Source: a virus. From it: a DNA stretch of 54,604 bases. The translations under genes and the position numbers were made by a program. The notes beneath the pieces are model-generated. The model made no database searches. It saw only the letters and a list, made by a program, of their open reading frames with translations, and had not been told where the DNA came from. Below are positions 21,822 to 29,988 of the stretch, piece by piece (position 1 is the first letter of the stretch; every line of letters starts with the position of its first letter). The stretch lies in the IMG/VR virus record IMGVR_UViG_3300042934_001355, positions 1 to 54,604 of that record, one strand, 5' to 3'.

Positions 21822-22094
21822 TCAAGGCTTCTTTACCCTACAGCTAAGCATATAGATGTGATCAGGGCATTCCTTGTACGTTCGAGTTATTTGATAAAAC
21901 TTCAATGTTTCGCCGGGATAACGGTAGTGGTTGTGCGAATACTTTGCTGCGCTGTTTCTAACCTTCTGAGACAAGCTGGTTAATTTGCCCTCAATAATGT
22001 AATTCATACAGTAAGCACAATCTATGAATGAGCTTGTAGCTGTAGGATTGCAAATTAAAGTAGCCGCTCTCCCACATAGGTAGCATTTAGTCAT
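21822..22094 (-). CDS. Hypothetical protein with N-terminal zinc ribbon
   Basis: 90 aa; begins MTKCYLCGRAATLIC and has FIDCAYCMNYII, two CxxC pairs likely to bind zinc. An AAGGAGA ribosome site is present. It is leftward, next to the metalloprotease gene, and both are AT-richer than the head genes. Function unknown. Confidence 0.65.
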   Translation of the reverse strand: MTKCYLCGRAATLICNPTATSSFIDCAYCMNYIIEGKLTSLSQKVRNSAAKYSHNHYRYPGETLKFYQITRTYKECPDHIYMLSCRVKKP

Positions 22095-22237
22095 ATTGAT
22101 ATCTCCTTTCTTAGAATAACGGCAAATCTCATTTAATCTTTAATTCATCTAGGAATTTTATGACCAAACCAGACTGGGAGGCCATCGAGTCGGCTTACCG
22201 TTCTTTGATGCCTCATCAAGCTGAGTTATGATCTTCG

Positions 22238-22359
22238 AGTCAGGTGCGCGAGATGGCCGAGTGAAAACTCTGACGGGACAAAGCGTGACATGAGCTACAT
22301 CAAACAGTGGTGCACGTGGCCAATACTGCAAGAACGTGGGCTCGAATCCCACCCTGACA
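22238..22359 (+). ncRNA. tRNA-like structured RNA element
   Basis: The 3' end carries a perfect T-arm, GTGGG-CTCGAAT-CCCAC (22336-22352), followed by CCTGACA-ACTA. AGTCAGG at 22238-22244 can pair with CCTGACA over six of seven positions, like an acceptor stem. GAGATGGCCGAGTG near the 5' end recalls the D-arm region of serine tRNAs. The total, about 122 nt, is too long for a normal tRNA and no anticodon arm is evident. It is followed by a terminator. It is either a decayed tRNA or a tRNA-mimic RNA. Confidence 0.45.
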
Positions 22360-22362
22360 ACT

Positions 22363-22385
22363 AACCTCTTTCGGGAGGTTTTTTA
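22363..22385 (+). terminator. Rho-independent terminator
   Basis: AACCTC-TTTCGG-GAGGTT followed by TTTTAT, immediately after the tRNA-like element. Confidence 0.82.
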
Positions 22386-22396
22386 TTGGAGCCTGT

Positions 22397-22593
22397 ATGT
22401 CTGACACCTATTGCATCACGAAACCACTAAATCCGGTGAAACGCATGTCGGCCTGATGAACCGGTCACAGCCGGAAATCGTGAACGGATTCATCGGTATC
22501 GCTCAGGAAGTTGGCGCCTGGGTATATCTGGCGCCTGACGATGTGTTGAAGATGGAATATATGCCAGTGGCAATTCCTGAAACAAAAGTTTAG
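22397..22593 (+). pseudogene. Frameshifted small ORF upstream of terminase region
   Basis: A good ribosome site (TTGGAG) introduces MSDTYCITKPLNPVKRMSA and then a stop at about 22456. The +1-shifted frame continues directly with LMNRSQPEIVNGFIGIAQEV to 22593. One extra base near 22452 would join both into a 65-aa protein. The two halves are each protein-like while their alternative frames are not. It is probably a gene inactivated by a one-base deletion. A sequencing error is possible. Confidence 0.5.
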
Positions 22594-22628
22594 GGATTGA
22601 AAATGGTGATCAGTGGCTGACCGCTTAC

Positions 22629-22871
22629 TTACTGATTGCTCTCGCTTTCGAACTCAGAAATTAATTGCTGAACCTTTTCCCTATAATCTGGCTCGCTAGC
22701 AAGAAACTCCTCTACTGATTGAGTGCTTGTCTCCTCTTCCCATTTGAAGTGACTAACTGGAATTGAACGACCAGTTCGAACCGAGTAACTGCCATCATCA
22801 TGCCGATCTAAGAATATGAAAGTCTCATCATCATGACCTTTAACTTTGTAATAAATTTGTTTTGAACTCAT
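22629..22871 (-). CDS. Hypothetical protein
   Basis: 80 aa, acidic, beginning MSSKQIYYKVKGHDDETFIF, with a charged helical C-terminus. GAAGG lies close to the ATG. It is leftward among late genes, hence a moron-like insert. No family recognised. Confidence 0.6.
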   Translation of the reverse strand: MSSKQIYYKVKGHDDETFIFLDRHDDGSYSVRTGRSIPVSHFKWEEETSTQSVEEFLASEPDYREKVQQLISEFESESNQ

Positions 22872-22897
22872 CCTTCAATCCTTCTTTGAGATAAACA

Positions 22898-23005
22898 ATG
22901 GCACTCACCGACAAACAAGAGATGTTCTGTCGCGAGTACCTCATCGATTTGAACGCCACGCAAGCGGCCATTCGAGTAGAGTTTGCAATCAAGCATGTAA
23001 GCTAA
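22898..23005 (+). pseudogene. Relic of a small terminase subunit gene (N-terminus only)
   Basis: Encodes 35 residues, MALTDKQEMFCREYL then DLNATQAAIR, the hallmark N-terminus of Terminase_2-type small subunits (which usually continue AGYS). Here the sequence breaks off after AAIR into unrelated residues and a stop. The working small subunit gene, of a different family, is 940 bp downstream. The relic therefore marks an ancient recombination joint. Confidence 0.7.
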
Positions 23006-23074
23006 GAAGTTATAAAAAAGGTTGGCAATGTTAGCTATCTCTGGGGCTCTGATATTTAACATTTACAGAGATTA

Positions 23075-23100
23075 ACAAGGGTGACCTTAATCACCCTTGT
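23075..23100 (-). terminator. Hairpin downstream of leftward gene
   Basis: A perfect 10-bp stem ACAAGGGTGA / TCACCCTTGT with a six-base loop, just past the stop of the gene at 23108. Only a weak T-run (TTAATCT) follows in the leftward direction. Confidence 0.55.
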
Positions 23101-23107
23101 GGCATAA

Positions 23108-23392
23108 TCACCCAAAGTCTGTATTACTGTTATCAAGAGTGATCTTAGTTGTATGACTAATGTCACCAAAAGGTCCCTGAGTGACTCGATGTTCAACATT
23201 AGTTACAGTAGCGTAGTGACCTGATGATGTGCAGATAGACTCAGCCTCGTCACCTCGCATATCTTGAACATTGATTGAATCCCCTCGGCTGATTGCACCA
23301 AATGGAGTATTAGATCTTAAATCAAGTAAAGCTCTATTTTGCTCGCGACTAAAAACGACTAGCCGATATGTATTAGGATTTGAATTGCTCAT
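23108..23392 (-). CDS. Hypothetical protein
   Basis: 94 aa, mostly beta-type and polar (TYRLVVFSREQNRALLDL, HRVTQGPFGDISHTTKITL). AAGGAGT precedes the ATG. It is located with the membrane protein gene at 23529-23798 between the terminase relic and terS. Function unknown. Confidence 0.65.
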   Translation of the reverse strand: MSNSNPNTYRLVVFSREQNRALLDLRSNTPFGAISRGDSINVQDMRGDEAESICTSSGHYATVTNVEHRVTQGPFGDISHTTKITLDNSNTDFG

Positions 23393-23528
23393 AAATACTC
23401 CTTAAATTCCTTTTAAAAGAAGGTGGGGTTGTATCAAAATAAGGTGTGGTAATATTGATTTAGTTGTCAATATTTGTCATCTCAAAAATACAGCGGCATT
23501 TTTCTACCAAAATGGCTGGGTCTTTTTT

Positions 23529-23798
23529 TTAAAGCAGGAATAAAGCTGAAAGTACTCCTGGTAAAACACCAAGAGCCGCTGATATCCAGATTTTTTTACG
23601 GCTATTAATTTTGAAGTTAGACATAATTACCTGCAGTGCGCCGAGTGAGCTTAAAAGGCAGGCGATTGCTAGATTTGAGTTTAATGCGAATCTTGTAATG
23701 GCAAAATAAAGGCCGACCGCGTATACAATTACACACAAAGCGATAACTGTTATTCTGCTGCCAGTATAATCAGGTAATAATTCATCCTTGACGCTCAT
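23529..23798 (-). CDS. Small membrane protein
   Basis: 89 aa with three hydrophobic segments: ITVIALCVIVYAVGLYFAI, LAIACLLSSLGALQVIM and WISAALGVLPGVLSALFLL. It should be an inner-membrane protein. The location, reading against late genes, suggests expression in the lysogen. Superinfection exclusion is one possibility, but there is no direct evidence. Confidence 0.62.
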   Translation of the reverse strand: MSVKDELLPDYTGSRITVIALCVIVYAVGLYFAITRFALNSNLAIACLLSSLGALQVIMSNFKINSRKKIWISAALGVLPGVLSALFLL

Positions 23799-23940
23799 TC
23801 TGAAACCTCTGGTATAGATTAAAGTGAGATAATCTGTGGCCGAGCTTAGGTGCTCTTCCGCAAATCAATGCTGTTTTGTAACCAAGCCTAGGCTCTTAGA
23901 ATAATATTGATCGTTTAGACACAAAACTAAAGGAAAATTT

Positions 23941-24375
23941 ATGGCGACCAAGCAGAAAACTGGACGCCCTTCGGAGTATCTACCAGAGGTGGCTGCTGAC
24001 ATCTGTTCACTGCTTGCCGATGGTGAAAGCCTGCGCAAGGTTTGTGAGCGGCCCGGGATGCCGAATAAGGCAACCGTATTCCGCTGGCTGGTTCAGCATG
24101 ATGAGTTTCGCGACCAATACGCGAAAGCCACTGAGACGCGCGCCGACGCAATCTTCGAAGAGATGTTCGACATTGCCGATGAGGTTGCTGAAGAAGCAGC
24201 TGCGGTTGGCAAAGCACGCCTGCGCATCGATACGCGTAAATGGGCGCTAGCCCGAATGAACCCGAAGAAGTACGGCGACAAAGTCAGCCAGGAAATCGAC
24301 CACAGATCATCTGATGGCACCATGGCGACTAAGCCTACAACTATCCAGTTGCTGCCTGTTGAGCCCAAATCATGA
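23941..24375 (+). CDS. terS: Terminase small subunit
   Basis: 144 aa; recognises phage DNA for packaging. Contains an N-terminal helix-turn-helix, GESLRKVCERPGMPNKATVFRWL, typical of Sf6/P22-like small subunits, and a helical oligomerisation region (EEMFDIADEVAEEA). AAGGAAAA precedes the ATG. It overlaps terL by ATGA. Confidence 0.92.
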   Translation: MATKQKTGRPSEYLPEVAADICSLLADGESLRKVCERPGMPNKATVFRWLVQHDEFRDQYAKATETRADAIFEEMFDIADEVAEEAAAVGKARLRIDTRKWALARMNPKKYGDKVSQEIDHRSSDGTMATKPTTIQLLPVEPKS

Positions 24376-25625
24376 GTGATGCCGTTCAGCTCCCGATCCC
24401 TGCCAAGCTTGCACCACTGTTCACTGCAGTCGGTAAGCGTTATCGCTGCTCACATGGTGGACGCGGTAGCGCAAAGACGCGCACGTTTGCTCTGATGACG
24501 GCTGTGAAGGCGTACCAGTCAATGATGAATGGAGAGAGCGGCGTAATCCTCTGCGCACGTGAGTTTATGAACTCGCTCGAAGAGTCGAGCATGCAGGAAG
24601 TTAAGCAGGCGATTCTTTCGGTGCCATGGCTGGCTTCAAACTTCGATATTGGCGAGAAATACATTCGCACCATCGACAAAACCGTGACATACGTTTTCGC
24701 CGGTCTGCGTCATAACCTCGACAGTATCAAGTCAAAAGCACGCATTCTGCTGTGCTGGGTTGATGAAGCTGAATCGGTGAGCGAGATCGCCTGGCAGAAG
24801 CTTAGCCCTACCGTACGTGAAGAGGGCTCAGAGATTTGGGTGACATGGAACCCGGAACGCGACGGCAGCGCCACTGATAAGCGCTTTCGCAAAGAGATGG
24901 GTGATGACTGCGTAACTGTCGAGATGAATTACACCGACAACCCGTGGTTTCCTGATGTGCTGGAAGGCGAGCGCCTGAACGATGAGCGCCGACTCGACCC
25001 ATCAACTTATGCGTGGGTATGGGAAGGCGCCTATCTGGAGAACTCAGATAAGCAGGTGCTTGCTGGCAAATATCGTATTGCTGAATTCTCTGATAATTTG
25101 TGGAAAGAGGCCGAGCGCCTTTTCTTCGGTGCTGACTTCGGCTTCGCCAAGGACCCGAACACACTAACCCGATCATTCATTCTGCATAACCGGCTTTACA
25201 TCGAGTATGAGGCCTATGGTCAGCAGACCGAGCTGGATCACATGCCAGCTTTATACGACACCATACCCGGCTCGCGTGAATGGCCTATCAAAGCAGATTC
25301 TGCGCGACCAGAAACGATCAGTTATCTCAGGCGTCAGGGCTTCAAAATCTCAGCTGCTGAAAAGTGGCAGGGTAGCGTTGAGGATGGCATTGCTTACCTT
25401 CGCGGCTTTGACGAAATCATCATCCATCCCCGTTGCAAGAACGTGGCGCGTGAGGCCCGCATGTGGTCTTACAAAACAGATCGCATTACTGGTGAGGTGC
25501 TGCCAAAACTGGCTGACGGATTCGAGCACTGCTGGGACGGGATTCGCTACGGACTTGATGGACACATTAAACGCAAGAGCCAGGTGGCTGGAATGATGAT
25601 CCCTAAGCGTTTGCAAGGAAAATGA
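24372..25625 (+). CDS. terL: Terminase large subunit (Terminase_3 type)
   Basis: ATP-driven packaging motor and nuclease, 417 aa. Walker A is GGRGSAKT at residues 29-36 and Walker B is ILLCWVDEAE. The C-terminal RNase-H-like nuclease begins with FFGADFGFAKDP. Normal length for the family. It is followed by a moron and then the portal gene. Confidence 0.95.
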   Translation: MSDAVQLPIPAKLAPLFTAVGKRYRCSHGGRGSAKTRTFALMTAVKAYQSMMNGESGVILCAREFMNSLEESSMQEVKQAILSVPWLASNFDIGEKYIRTIDKTVTYVFAGLRHNLDSIKSKARILLCWVDEAESVSEIAWQKLSPTVREEGSEIWVTWNPERDGSATDKRFRKEMGDDCVTVEMNYTDNPWFPDVLEGERLNDERRLDPSTYAWVWEGAYLENSDKQVLAGKYRIAEFSDNLWKEAERLFFGADFGFAKDPNTLTRSFILHNRLYIEYEAYGQQTELDHMPALYDTIPGSREWPIKADSARPETISYLRRQGFKISAAEKWQGSVEDGIAYLRGFDEIIIHPRCKNVAREARMWSYKTDRITGEVLPKLADGFEHCWDGIRYGLDGHIKRKSQVAGMMIPKRLQGK

Positions 25626-25667
25626 AGTTATAATATACGCCTTTAGAAACCGCGTAGGAATATAACT

Positions 25668-25919
25668 ATGTCTCGTAAATATACCGAAACTAATACCGAA
25701 ATTATTACCATCTTCTGTTCGTCCACTAACGCAAACCTCTTAGCTAAGACAGTAATTACGTTTGAAGATGGACTGGTGGCTGAAGGATTGCAACCCTTTC
25801 AACTTCCCTTGTCATGCGATGAAAAGGTTTATGAAACTGCAGTAGCTGAGGCTATTAAATTAGCCATCAAGGCTGCAAAAAAATACGCAAATGATTTAAG
25901 AAAATACCCCTCCATATAA
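25668..25919 (+). CDS. Hypothetical protein between terL and portal
   Basis: 83 aa, AT-rich gene with its own AGGA ribosome site. A possible promoter lies directly upstream (TTGCAA, 17 bases, TATACG, around 25610-25640). It ends in a helical, Lys-rich segment (AIKLAIKAAKKYANDLRK). Insertion between two core packaging genes is typical of morons. Function unknown. Confidence 0.65.
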   Translation: MSRKYTETNTEIITIFCSSTNANLLAKTVITFEDGLVAEGLQPFQLPLSCDEKVYETAVAEAIKLAIKAAKKYANDLRKYPSI

Positions 25920-25974
25920 GGTTTTCTGCAGGCCCTTATTGGGCCTCTCAATCATTCCCACCAACGGACAAACC

Positions 25975-27318
25975 ATGACTGACAAATTAACGCTCGCCGT
26001 CAATCACGCGCTGAATGACGTCAGGCTTGCCCGTGTGCGCGCCATGGCATTTAACCCTGGCATGGGGCTGGATGCGAAGCGTGAGAGCGCATGGTGCGAA
26101 TACGGCTTCAAAGAAGGCCTGACATTCGATGACCTGCACAAGCTCTACCGTCGCGGCGGTATTGCTCACGGCGCGGTTAATAAACTGGTTTCAAACTGCT
26201 GGAAAACTAACCCTCAGGTGATCGAGGGTGAGCAGTCTGACGAATCACGCGACCTGACTGCATGGGAGAAGGCCAGTAATCAGGTGTTCACACATCGCTT
26301 CTGGCGAGCATTTGCTGAAGCTGACAAACGACGATTGGTTGGCCGCTGGGCTGGCATCCTGCTGCACGTTAAAGACAGCAGAAAATGGGATGAGCCAGTC
26401 GTCAAAGGAAAGGCGCTGCAGAAGATTACACCTGTATGGGCCAGCGCGCTAAAAGTTGGCAGCCGTGACAATTCCGGCACCATAACCATGTGGCAGTACA
26501 CCGAATCGCTTACTGATGGCAGCACGGCGCAACGCAATATCCATCCAGACCGCGTGCTGATTATCGGCGACATGTCAGAGGATGCTATCGGCTTTCTTGA
26601 GCCGGGGTACAACGCCTGCGTCAGCCTGGAGAAAGTCGAAGGTGGTTCGGGCGAATCATTTCTGAAAAACGCAGCACGTCAGCAGAATATCAACTTCGAC
26701 AAAGAGGTCGATTTTAACAATCTGGCCTCAATGTACGGCGTGACGGTTGATGAGCTACAGGAGCGATATAACGAAGCTGCCAGAGAGATTAACCGCGGCA
26801 ATGACACGCTGCTGATTACGCAGGGCGCACAGGTCACATCGATGGTGAACGCCGTCTCTGACCCTTCGCCAACCTATGACGTAAATCTGAAGACCTTCAG
26901 TGCATCAGTAGACATCCCATCACGCATCATCGTCGGCAATCAGTCTGGCGAACGCGCCAGCACAGAAGACCAAATTTACTTCAACGGCCGCTGCCAGTCA
27001 CGCCGCGGCGACCTATCATTCGATGCCGAAGATATGGTCGACAAGCTTACCTACCTGCAGATTATCAAGCCGGTGGCTAAGCTCAGCATCGTGTGGGATG
27101 AGCTCAACGAGCAATCTCCATCGGACAAGCTGGATAGCGCAGTGAAGATGAGCAACATCAACCAGACATCACTGGCCTCTGGCGAGCAGGTATTCACTGT
27201 GGATGAGATTCGCGTGGCCGCAGGGTATGAGCCGTGCGGCAGTGAGCCATTACCGGAGAGTGAGGAAGATGGCGAAACTGAAGAGGAAGCCGAAGCCAGC
27301 GATACTGCCGGCCAATAA
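25975..27318 (+). CDS. Portal protein (DUF1073 type)
   Basis: Dodecameric DNA gateway of the capsid. The 447-aa sequence shows the DUF1073 pattern: LHKLYRRGGIAHGAVNKLV, VWASALKVGS, HPDRVLIIGDMS, IPSRIIVGNQSGERAS and a very acidic C-terminus. I start at the ATG at 25975; a TTG further upstream is unlikely. It overlaps the MuF-type head gene by 50 bp. Position right after terL fits. Confidence 0.9.
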   Translation: MTDKLTLAVNHALNDVRLARVRAMAFNPGMGLDAKRESAWCEYGFKEGLTFDDLHKLYRRGGIAHGAVNKLVSNCWKTNPQVIEGEQSDESRDLTAWEKASNQVFTHRFWRAFAEADKRRLVGRWAGILLHVKDSRKWDEPVVKGKALQKITPVWASALKVGSRDNSGTITMWQYTESLTDGSTAQRNIHPDRVLIIGDMSEDAIGFLEPGYNACVSLEKVEGGSGESFLKNAARQQNINFDKEVDFNNLASMYGVTVDELQERYNEAAREINRGNDTLLITQGAQVTSMVNAVSDPSPTYDVNLKTFSASVDIPSRIIVGNQSGERASTEDQIYFNGRCQSRRGDLSFDAEDMVDKLTYLQIIKPVAKLSIVWDELNEQSPSDKLDSAVKMSNINQTSLASGEQVFTVDEIRVAAGYEPCGSEPLPESEEDGETEEEAEASDTAGQ

Positions 27319-28234
27319 GCTCGACCCGACCGGAGTTGACCGTCTTGAACGCGGCGCAATGCGTGAATACGGCAGGCGCCTTAAGCAAATCAGCACACGA
27401 TACATCGAGCTCCTTAACCGCATCCCGGCAGAGCCAGCAGTAAACCAGCGTTACACCTTCCAGTTAGACCCAACTCTGCTTTCAATGCTTCTACAGAACG
27501 GCGACGCCCTCGTTGATGAAATCCTGCTGCAGGGCGGTGAGTTCAATCCGTGGCTGTTTCAGGATTATGTTTCGCCATCTTATCGGCGAGGCACGGCGCA
27601 GGAGTTTGCCAACCTGTCTCAGCAATCTCCCGCGTACGAAGCAGATCGCGGCAGTGTGCAGGACATCCTTCTCAGTGATGCCTATCAAAGCCGGTTAATT
27701 CTGGTGAGAGCCCGCACTTTTGAAGAGATGAAAGGACTGGCTGCGGATGTTAAGCAGGGCCTGTCGCGAATCCTGACTGATGGGATGGGTCGCGGGCAGA
27801 ATCCGAAAGAAATAGCCAGGCGAATGCGTAACCAGATAGGCATTGAGCAGGGGCGGGCTAACCGTATCGCCAGAACGGAAATCACCACCGCACTACGGCG
27901 CGCCAGATGGGATGAGCATGATTCAGCCAAAGATGATTTGGGCCTGAACGTCATGCTGCTTCATCTTTCTGCCCTGAGCGCCACAACGCGCCGGACCCAC
28001 GCACTACGCCACGGCAACCTCTACACCTCAGAAGGTGTCCGCGACTGGTACAGCATCAACGGCAATGCGATCAACTGCAAATGCTCTCAGGTCACTGTAC
28101 TGGTTGATGCGAAGGGCGTGCCGCTCAATTCCTCAGTAATCGATATCGCCAAAAAAGAGTTTACCCAGACATGGGGAAAACGCATGGCAACCAATAAATC
28201 ACATCACTGCTGCGACCATAAGCACGCGGCTTAA
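27269..28234 (+). CDS. Minor head protein (MuF domain)
   Basis: A 321-aa head morphogenesis protein of the SPP1 gp7/Mu gpF family, present in few copies near the portal. The C-terminal MuF motif is visible as RANRIARTEITTALRRARWD, RTHALRHGNLYTSEGVRDWY and NCKCSQVTVL. The start at 27269 is set by GAGGAAG. It ends HHCCDHKHAA. Confidence 0.9.
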   Translation: MAKLKRKPKPAILPANKLDPTGVDRLERGAMREYGRRLKQISTRYIELLNRIPAEPAVNQRYTFQLDPTLLSMLLQNGDALVDEILLQGGEFNPWLFQDYVSPSYRRGTAQEFANLSQQSPAYEADRGSVQDILLSDAYQSRLILVRARTFEEMKGLAADVKQGLSRILTDGMGRGQNPKEIARRMRNQIGIEQGRANRIARTEITTALRRARWDEHDSAKDDLGLNVMLLHLSALSATTRRTHALRHGNLYTSEGVRDWYSINGNAINCKCSQVTVLVDAKGVPLNSSVIDIAKKEFTQTWGKRMATNKSHHCCDHKHAA

Positions 28235-28247
28235 TCGAGAGATAACC

Positions 28248-29522
28248 ATGACTATGCAGGTCAACGTCACCACCAGGGTGAACAGTCAGGCTATTCGCCG
28301 TGAAACATATAACGGTCGGCCGCATCTGGTGCTGCCAAGTTACACGCTGCCAGCCAACGTTGTGATGAACGGCGGCCTGTATCCGGCATCTGAAATCGAC
28401 GCACATTATCAGGGGCTGGAAGGCACGCTGGCGCCGCTCGGTCATCCGACTGTTGACGGCCAGTTTGTCTCAGCCTTTTCACCTGAAGGCATCAACGCAG
28501 GTCATATTGGCGCATGGAATCGCAACGTTAAGAAGTCCGGCAACCGCGTTTATGCGGAGAAGTGGGTTGATACCACCGTAGCGAACCAGAGCAAAGGCGG
28601 ACGGGAGCTGCTTGAGCGCGTTGCCGCTATTGAGCGTGGCGATGACGTTCCGCCGATCCACACCAGTGTTGCTGTCTTTCTCGACCAACTGGAATCCAGC
28701 GCAGAACAGAAAGCGCAGGGCATCGAGTGGGTCGCGAAGATTAACATGATGGACCACGACGCCATTCTGCTGCATGAGGTTGGTGCAGCGCAGCCCGAGC
28801 AGGGTGTTGGCCTGATGGTTAACGCTGACCAGGCGAAAACACTGCAATCCAACTCTGGCGCGCTGATTGGCGAATCATACCGCGAGCGCGAGCGCCGCCT
28901 TGAGCAGGCTGCCCGAGATAAGTTTGCTACCGGCCCGGATGACTATGCGTGGATTGCTGACTTCACCGATTCGCAGGCGATCGTCATCCGTAACGGGGGC
29001 GATGCGCAGGTTTACGGTTACACCAACGAAGGCGGCAAGATCACCTTTGACGATACCGGCTCAAAAGTTGCCCGCCAGGAGTCATGGGTCGCCATCGTAG
29101 CCAACAAAGTTAAATCCCTTTTCACACCGCAGGATGCTCCTGCAACAAACCACCAAACGGAGGGCGATATGCCTTTAACCAAAGAAGAACTGGAACAGAT
29201 TGGCACTATCGTCAGCGGCGCTATCGCTGCTAACAATGAAGCGTCACTGAAGCCCATTACTGAAGCGCTGGCAGGCATCCAGGCCAATCAGAAAACGCTG
29301 TCAGATTCACTGACCGCCAACTCACGCGCTGAAGAGAAAACCAAGCGTGATGCTGTCGCCGCAGTGCATGGCGAAATCGTCGCTAACGCACTGTCAGGCG
29401 AAGCACTGGACGCAATGTTTAAGTCTCTGGGTGAAGCTACCCACATCGGCACCAACAGTGCCAAAAACCCACCAGTGACCGGCGCACCGGATCCGGCTGC
29501 TTACTTCGGAGGTGCTGCGTAA
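28248..29522 (+). CDS. Head maturation protease/scaffold fusion (DUF2213)
   Basis: 424 aa. Residues 1 to about 200 match the DUF2213 type of phage prohead protease, with APLGHPTVDG, AGHIGAWNRNV and MDHDAILLHE. The C-terminal third is helical and Ala/Glu-rich like a scaffold. An internal start within it is listed separately. It is followed by the decoration and major capsid genes, which fits a protease-scaffold role. Confidence 0.82.
   Translation: MTMQVNVTTRVNSQAIRRETYNGRPHLVLPSYTLPANVVMNGGLYPASEIDAHYQGLEGTLAPLGHPTVDGQFVSAFSPEGINAGHIGAWNRNVKKSGNRVYAEKWVDTTVANQSKGGRELLERVAAIERGDDVPPIHTSVAVFLDQLESSAEQKAQGIEWVAKINMMDHDAILLHEVGAAQPEQGVGLMVNADQAKTLQSNSGALIGESYRERERRLEQAARDKFATGPDDYAWIADFTDSQAIVIRNGGDAQVYGYTNEGGKITFDDTGSKVARQESWVAIVANKVKSLFTPQDAPATNHQTEGDMPLTKEELEQIGTIVSGAIAANNEASLKPITEALAGIQANQKTLSDSLTANSRAEEKTKRDAVAAVHGEIVANALSGEALDAMFKSLGEATHIGTNSAKNPPVTGAPDPAAYFGGAA
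29169..29522 (+). CDS. Nested scaffold protein (internal start in the DUF2213 gene)
   Basis: In-frame ATG preceded by ACGGAGGGCGAT, a ribosome site much stronger than most in this operon. It would give a 117-aa protein MPLTKEELEQIGTIVSGAI, almost entirely helical. This is the layout of lambda C/Nu3, where the scaffold is made from inside the protease gene. Translation from here is inferred. Confidence 0.6.
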   Translation: MPLTKEELEQIGTIVSGAIAANNEASLKPITEALAGIQANQKTLSDSLTANSRAEEKTKRDAVAAVHGEIVANALSGEALDAMFKSLGEATHIGTNSAKNPPVTGAPDPAAYFGGAA

Positions 29523-29974
29523 TGGCCCGTTATCGTCGCGTTAATATCGACGGTCAGTCTCTGTACAAGACCGAAACCCGCGTAACTGCTGCAGCTCTGC
29601 TGCCGGGTACTGCGGCTGTCATCAACGACGACAATGAGTTTGCGCAGGCCACCGCGCTGGCTGGTCGTCTCTACATCATTGACGTTGCCTACCATCAGGG
29701 GCTGAAAATCACCGAAGCTGTGCCGGCTGGCGACTCCGCTGTAGGTAACTACGTGGAAGAAGGTCGTGAGCTGGCGCTACTGTGCGTTGCAGGCACCTAC
29801 GGCAAAGACGATCCGATCAAACTCGGCACGAACGGTCAGTTCACCAAAGCCACATCTGATACCGATTCGGTTATCGGCTACAGCCAGGATGAAGCGACTA
29901 TCGCTGCGAGCTCTACCGACCTCATCCGCGTGCGTATGCGCGTCGGCACCGTTGCCGCAGCTGCTGGCGCTTAA
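29522..29974 (+). CDS. Head decoration/cement-like protein
   Basis: 150 aa, beta-rich (MARYRRVNIDGQSLYKTETR, GTYGKDDPIKLGTNGQF). It shares TAATG with the preceding stop and lies immediately before the major capsid gene. Likely stabilises the expanded capsid. The call is from pattern and location. Confidence 0.7.
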   Translation: MARYRRVNIDGQSLYKTETRVTAAALLPGTAAVINDDNEFAQATALAGRLYIIDVAYHQGLKITEAVPAGDSAVGNYVEEGRELALLCVAGTYGKDDPIKLGTNGQFTKATSDTDSVIGYSQDEATIAASSTDLIRVRMRVGTVAAAAGA

Positions 29975-29988
29975 TCAGGAGAATAAGA

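Noticed and set aside
23108-23798. Possible toxin-antitoxin pair in the two leftward genes before terS
   Set aside because: No recognised motif, a 136-bp gap between them and no mutual overlap; left as unknown morons.
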